A stretch of 64,000 bases of DNA, taken from the NCBI GenBank assembly GCA_965240325.2, contig OZ251227.1:1612001-1676000 (forward strand), written 5' to 3'. The position numbers and the translations under genes were made by a program. Of this stretch, positions 60,157 to 64,000 are shown in pieces. Position 1 is the stretch's first letter, and every line of letters starts with the position of its first letter. The notes beneath the pieces were generated by a model. That model was not told the origin of the DNA, did not search any database, and was given only the letters and a program-made list of their open reading frames with translations. The stretch comes from Rebecca billardiae RCC1528. Taxonomy: Eukaryota; Haptophyta.

Positions 60157-60179
60157 AATCTCAATGTCTGAAGTCAGAA

Positions 60180-63100
60180 TCAGTCGTCATCAGAGTCAAT
60201 GGCTGCGCGCCCTCGCGCGCCCTCCGGTGGCCTCGGGAACCAGACGACCTCCTTGTCAGCCTTCAGGCTGTTCGAGCCGAGCACGTCGTGCTCCCAGTGC
60301 ACAGTGATCGGCTGCATCATCATCCATGATGCTCGGCGGCCGGCGCGGCATGACACGCATCCCTCATCGAGCGACCTGCGGCGCTGCCGCAGCACGCGCT
60401 TGCCGTCGCGCAGGCCGCCGCCGGGCAGCACGACGCCCGGATCCTTTTGCGGCATCCGCTTCATGCAGTAGCCGTTGCACACCGGCCACGCGTACGCGCC
60501 AGCCGGGCGAGAGGACGAGCCCGTTGGAGGGGTCCTGCTGCGCGGCTCCGCCGAGCGCGGGCGCACGCGCTCCTTGGGCACTGCCAGCGACCCGTCGTGC
60601 CGCTTGGATGCGGCCGGCGGTCCCCCGACACGAGAAGGCCCAACCCATGCGCCAGTGCGAGTCCAGTTGGCCTCAGATGCGCCCGTCGTCGGGATCGCCC
60701 TCGCGCCACCGGGCACGAGCTTGATGTGCCTCGATGGGGGCGTCGGCGGCTTCGGCAGCGGCCCATACATCACGCCTTCCGCCACTCCGTCGCCCTCCTG
60801 CATGCTCGCGCCCGCGTCGGCGCCCGCCGCGTGCGCAGCCACTGATGGCGACCGCGTGGGCACACCTGATGCAGTGCTAGCCGCTGCGCGTGCTGCCGAG
60901 CCTGCAAGGCCGCCGCCCTGTGAAGAGCCAGAGGCTTTGGCCCCTGCACCGCCGGCATTTGCGGCTGCGGCTGCGGCTGCGGCTGCGGCTGCGGCTGCGG
61001 CTGCGGCGGCCGCGGCCGCGGCCGAGCCAGCGCCCTCGCCCACGCCCGCGCCTAGGCCAGCGGCCGCGGCCGCGCCCGTAGCCGCGCGCGCGCCTGCGCC
61101 CGCGCCCGCGCCAGTGCTTGCGCCAGTGCCTGTGCCAGCTTCCGCGCCAGCTCCCGCGCCAGCGCCAGCGCCAGCGCCAGCGCCTGTGGCAGCGCCCGCG
61201 CCTGTGCCTGCGCCCGCGCCCGCGGCAGCGCCCGTGCGCGCACCAGCGTCTGCGCCCGTAGCCGCGCCCGCGCGTGCGCCCGCGCCGGCGCCCGCGCCCG
61301 CGCCAGCGCCCGCGCTCGCGCCCGCGCCCGCGCCCGATGCAGCTGGTTCGGCGCAGTCCAGGCAGTGCAGCCCCTCGCCGAGCGAGTCGACGTATGCGCT
61401 CGCGCAGCGCGAGCAGACGAGCACGCCGTCTGCGCTGCGCCGCGTCTGCCTCCGCGTGAGCTCGCGGCCGCACCAGCTGCACGGCAGCCTCCCGTTGGGG
61501 CAGTCGGCGCACGCGTGCTCCTCCGCGTACGCGCGCGGGATGGCGGCGCCGCAGGCCAGCGGGCACTTGACGGGCACGCGCGCGCACTCCCTCTGGTGCT
61601 GTGCGAGCTCCTCGCGCGGGATCTGGCGTCCGCAGCCGGGGTCGCAGCCGACCGGCCTGCGGGCGCACATCTCAAGGTGCGGCGGCAGCTGGAAGTACTG
61701 CATCTGCTGCTTGCACCACTGGCACTCGCACGGCCGGTTCGGGCACACGTCGTAGTGGCCGGCCTCGTCGTCCTCGATGAGCTGCGCCGAGCACTCCCAC
61801 TTGCACGGCAGGTAGCAGTGCGAGCGGTGCGGCTCGCGCTCGCACCAACGGATGCGCTGCTGGCACCGCTTGCACTCGTGCGGCCGGTGCGTGCACGTGC
61901 GCGCGTGGTTGCTGAACTCCATGCGCGGCACGCGCGCGCCGCAGCCGAACGTGCACTCGAGCCGGAAGCGCGGGCAGCGCTTCTCGTGCATCAGCAGGTC
62001 GCGGCGGCGCACGCTCGCGCGGCAGCCGTGCGGGCACTCGAGCAGTGCAAGAGGGCACGTGCGCAGGTGCGCGTCCATCTCCGAGCGGAAGATGTCCTTC
62101 TGGCACCCGTTGGGGCAGGGCACCAGCCCGTGCGGGCACACGGGCTCGTGCTCCGCCATCGCGCGCGGGTTGAGCAGCTCGGTGCAGCCGCGCGCCTTGT
62201 TGGTGCACGCGTACAGCGCCTTTTGGCCTGTTGTCCAGCGCAGCCGGCGCTCGGGGCACCACACGCCCGGGTGGAAGGCGCAGAGCTTGGCCGCGGGCAT
62301 GTCGCACATCGTGCACACCGCCTCGCGCCGAACCACCGCGCCGAACTGCTCCGCGCCGCACATCTCGCACTGCTCCGCGCCCGGCCACAGCTTGAAGTCG
62401 CACTGCTCGCACGGCCGCAGGCCCGGGAGCACGTGTCCGCCCTTGCGGCAGCCGGTCGGCTGGTGCCGCTCGCGCGCCTCGGCGTCGGTGTGCTCGCCGT
62501 ACTGCGCCGCGGAAGGCAGCGGGCGCGGGCGCGCGCGCGCGCGCGGTGTGCGCACGTCTGAGCGATGCGCGCGCAGCTCTCGCCTCACGCGCGCAAACGG
62601 CAAAGCTCGGCACGCGCGCGCTCACGCGCGCAGCGCAGCAGCGGGCGCGGGCGGTGTGGGGCGGTGTGGATGGCGCGCACATAGTCGTAGATGGTGCCCT
62701 CGTACCCGGCGCTGCCGCAGCAGTCCCACTGCACGGCGCCCCACTTGGTGGTCTTCACCGCGCCCGGGTGGTATTGGCACGCGCCGAACCGCGACTGGTC
62801 GTCCCGGTGCACCCACACGCCGCACTGCGTGCACTGCATCTGGCCGGTCGAGTGCTCCGTGTTTGCCTTGCAGCCGACGTGCCGCGGGTCGATCGACTTG
62901 CAGCACGTGTACAAGCCCTTCACCGTGTCCGGCGCGTGCACGCTCACGTCCGTCGAGCCCCGGCGCGAGTCGACGTTGTCCGACACCCTGCGCGCACGGT
63001 GCGGCGCGGTGGGCGGCGGGCGCGAGGGGGGTCTCAGCGTGCACGCGGGAGCGAGGCGCGCGCGCGCGGGCCACAGCTGCGCACGGCGCTGCGCGGCACG

Positions 63101-63995
63101 GCGCGGCCACGCGCGCGCACCACTTCCGGAACGAGCCGCGCGCGGAGACGCCGTCCTCGGCGAGTGGCGCGGCCAGCGGCGGCGTGGTCGCGCGCGCCGG
63201 TCCCGTCGGCGCCGACTCGGCGCCGAGCTTGAGCGAGAGGCCGTCCCCGACACGCCCCTCCTGGTCAGCAGACACCAGCACAAACTTGCCCACGCCGCGC
63301 GAGGCTGAGCCGCGCTCGGCCTCGGCGGGCTGAAGGCGGCGCGGTGGGGGCGATGGCGACGGGGAGCGGGAGGTCCGGCGCGAGGAGAGCTTGGACGACG
63401 CGGCGGAGCGCCCCGGCGGCTCGGGCATGAGGACTGACGTGCGCCGGGACGAGAGGCTGCTCGGCGAGGCGGAGGCCAGCCCCTCGCGCGCCTCCGCCGA
63501 GCCGCGCCGGCTGCGCGGCGGCGTGGACGGCTGGCTGGGCTGGAAGCTCCGCTTGTAGCTGGCCGGGTCGCTGGCGGCCCAGACGGGGATGTAGCCGCCT
63601 CCGTCGCTGGGCGAGGCGGCGGGCTCGTTGTCCTCGTCGCGCACCGACAGCGACGACGCGTTCTCCACGCTCCCGGCGGCGGACGAGGGCCGGCCCGCCC
63701 GCAGCGCCGCGCTCGGCGAGTGCGCGCGCACGGCGCTGGTGGTGCTCGCGTTCGAGCTGCGGCGGCTGCGGTTGTTGAAGCTGCCGCCGGGGCTGCTGGC
63801 GTTCGAGACACGGCGGACGCGCTCGAGCGTGGGCCCAGCCGAGAGCCGAGCGGCGCGCTTGGACTGCGCGTCCGGCGGCGTCAGCGCGCCGCGCGGCGAG
63901 TTCGCCTCAGACCTCGGCTCCGAGCCTGGCGGCAAGATCTTGGGCGGCGACGAGAGGACGGCGAGCTTGTTGAACGGGGCGGAGCCGCGCTCCAT
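60180..63995 (-). CDS. TRAF-type multi-zinc-finger protein with CHORD-like domain, three exons (5' end may be off window)
   Basis: The exons are 63995-63121, 62987-62681 and 62501-60180. Introns 62988-63120 and 62502-62680 are both GTGCGCG...GCGCAG, and both joins keep frame (FRKW-VSDN, TIYDY-YGEH). The product is at least 1167 aa. Exon 1 is Ser/Pro/Arg-rich and probably disordered (SSRRTSRSPSPSPPPRRL). The exon 2/3 boundary encodes a Cys/His domain like CHORD: GLYTCCKSIDPRHVGCK, MQCTQCGVWVHRDD, FGACQYHPGAV, WGAVQWDCCG and TGCRKGGH. Exon 3 then has about six TRAF-type fingers (VCPHGLVPCPNGCQKDIFRS, CPLALLECPHGCRASVRRRD, CPRFRLECTFGCGARVPRME and others), a long Ala/Gly/Thr-rich linker, a poly-Ala run and a C-terminal domain (EGCVSCRAGRRASWMMMQPI). 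It suits a ubiquitin-signalling scaffold. The ATG at 63995 may be internal. Confidence 0.85.
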
Positions 63996-64000
63996 CGACT

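Overview
The window is nuclear DNA of a very GC-rich unicellular eukaryote, most probably a haptophyte-type alga. Eight introns can be placed from reading-frame changes or in-frame inserts (81-179 bp); six begin GTGCGCG and all end in AG. Several proteins start with secretory or bipartite plastid-like leaders. Recognisable genes are eukaryotic (DRC12/CCDC153, NSF-like AAA ATPase, DNA polymerase iota, Polycomb RING finger, PAQR, cytochrome b561, TRAF fingers). The haptophyte assignment is inference from GC content, intron style and gene set.

Layout. 1-1.5 kb: a partial leader-bearing protein and a divergent DRC12-like coiled coil. 1.5-4.6 kb: a 95-bp tandem array with an inverted copy on its far side. 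4.6-5.6 kb: an ankyrin protein. 5.8-8.6 kb: a polypurine minisatellite and a ~215-bp GC-rich satellite. 9.2-10.7 kb: an MFS transporter. 10.7-14 kb: gene-poor. 14-20.4 kb: a three-exon membrane protein with an H1-like tail, divergent from a 1628-aa Ala/Glu-rich coiled coil with NPF motifs. 22-26.5 kb: a signal-peptide NSF-like ATPase divergent from a two-exon basic/acidic protein. 27.2-37.2 kb: PAQR, GTP cyclohydrolase I, cytochrome b561, HPPK-DHPS and DHFR, mixed with fold-back and TIR-bounded DNA. 37.2-42.8 kb: repeats and a complete DNA transposon. 43-49.7 kb: MFS transporter, DNA polymerase iota, a ThiE/TenI protein and a PCGF-like RING/RAWUL protein. 50-60.2 kb: repeats, a hypothetical gene, a decayed gene with a GC-rich minisatellite, and a second complete transposon copy nested in another repeat. 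60.2-64 kb: a large TRAF/CHORD-like zinc-finger gene that may run past the edge.

Two themes stand out. First, three folate enzymes (GTP cyclohydrolase I, HPPK-DHPS, stand-alone DHFR) lie within about 9 kb, which is unusual clustering for a eukaryote; the DHPS carries altered substrate loops. Second, the repeats can be sorted into families: a ~1.1-kb transposon with CGGATATCC termini and 4-bp target duplications (two complete copies), a ~260-bp dispersed repeat (five copies), a repeat end with a GACCGCG/CGCGGTC hairpin (five copies), and several fold-back elements, one of them next to DHFR.
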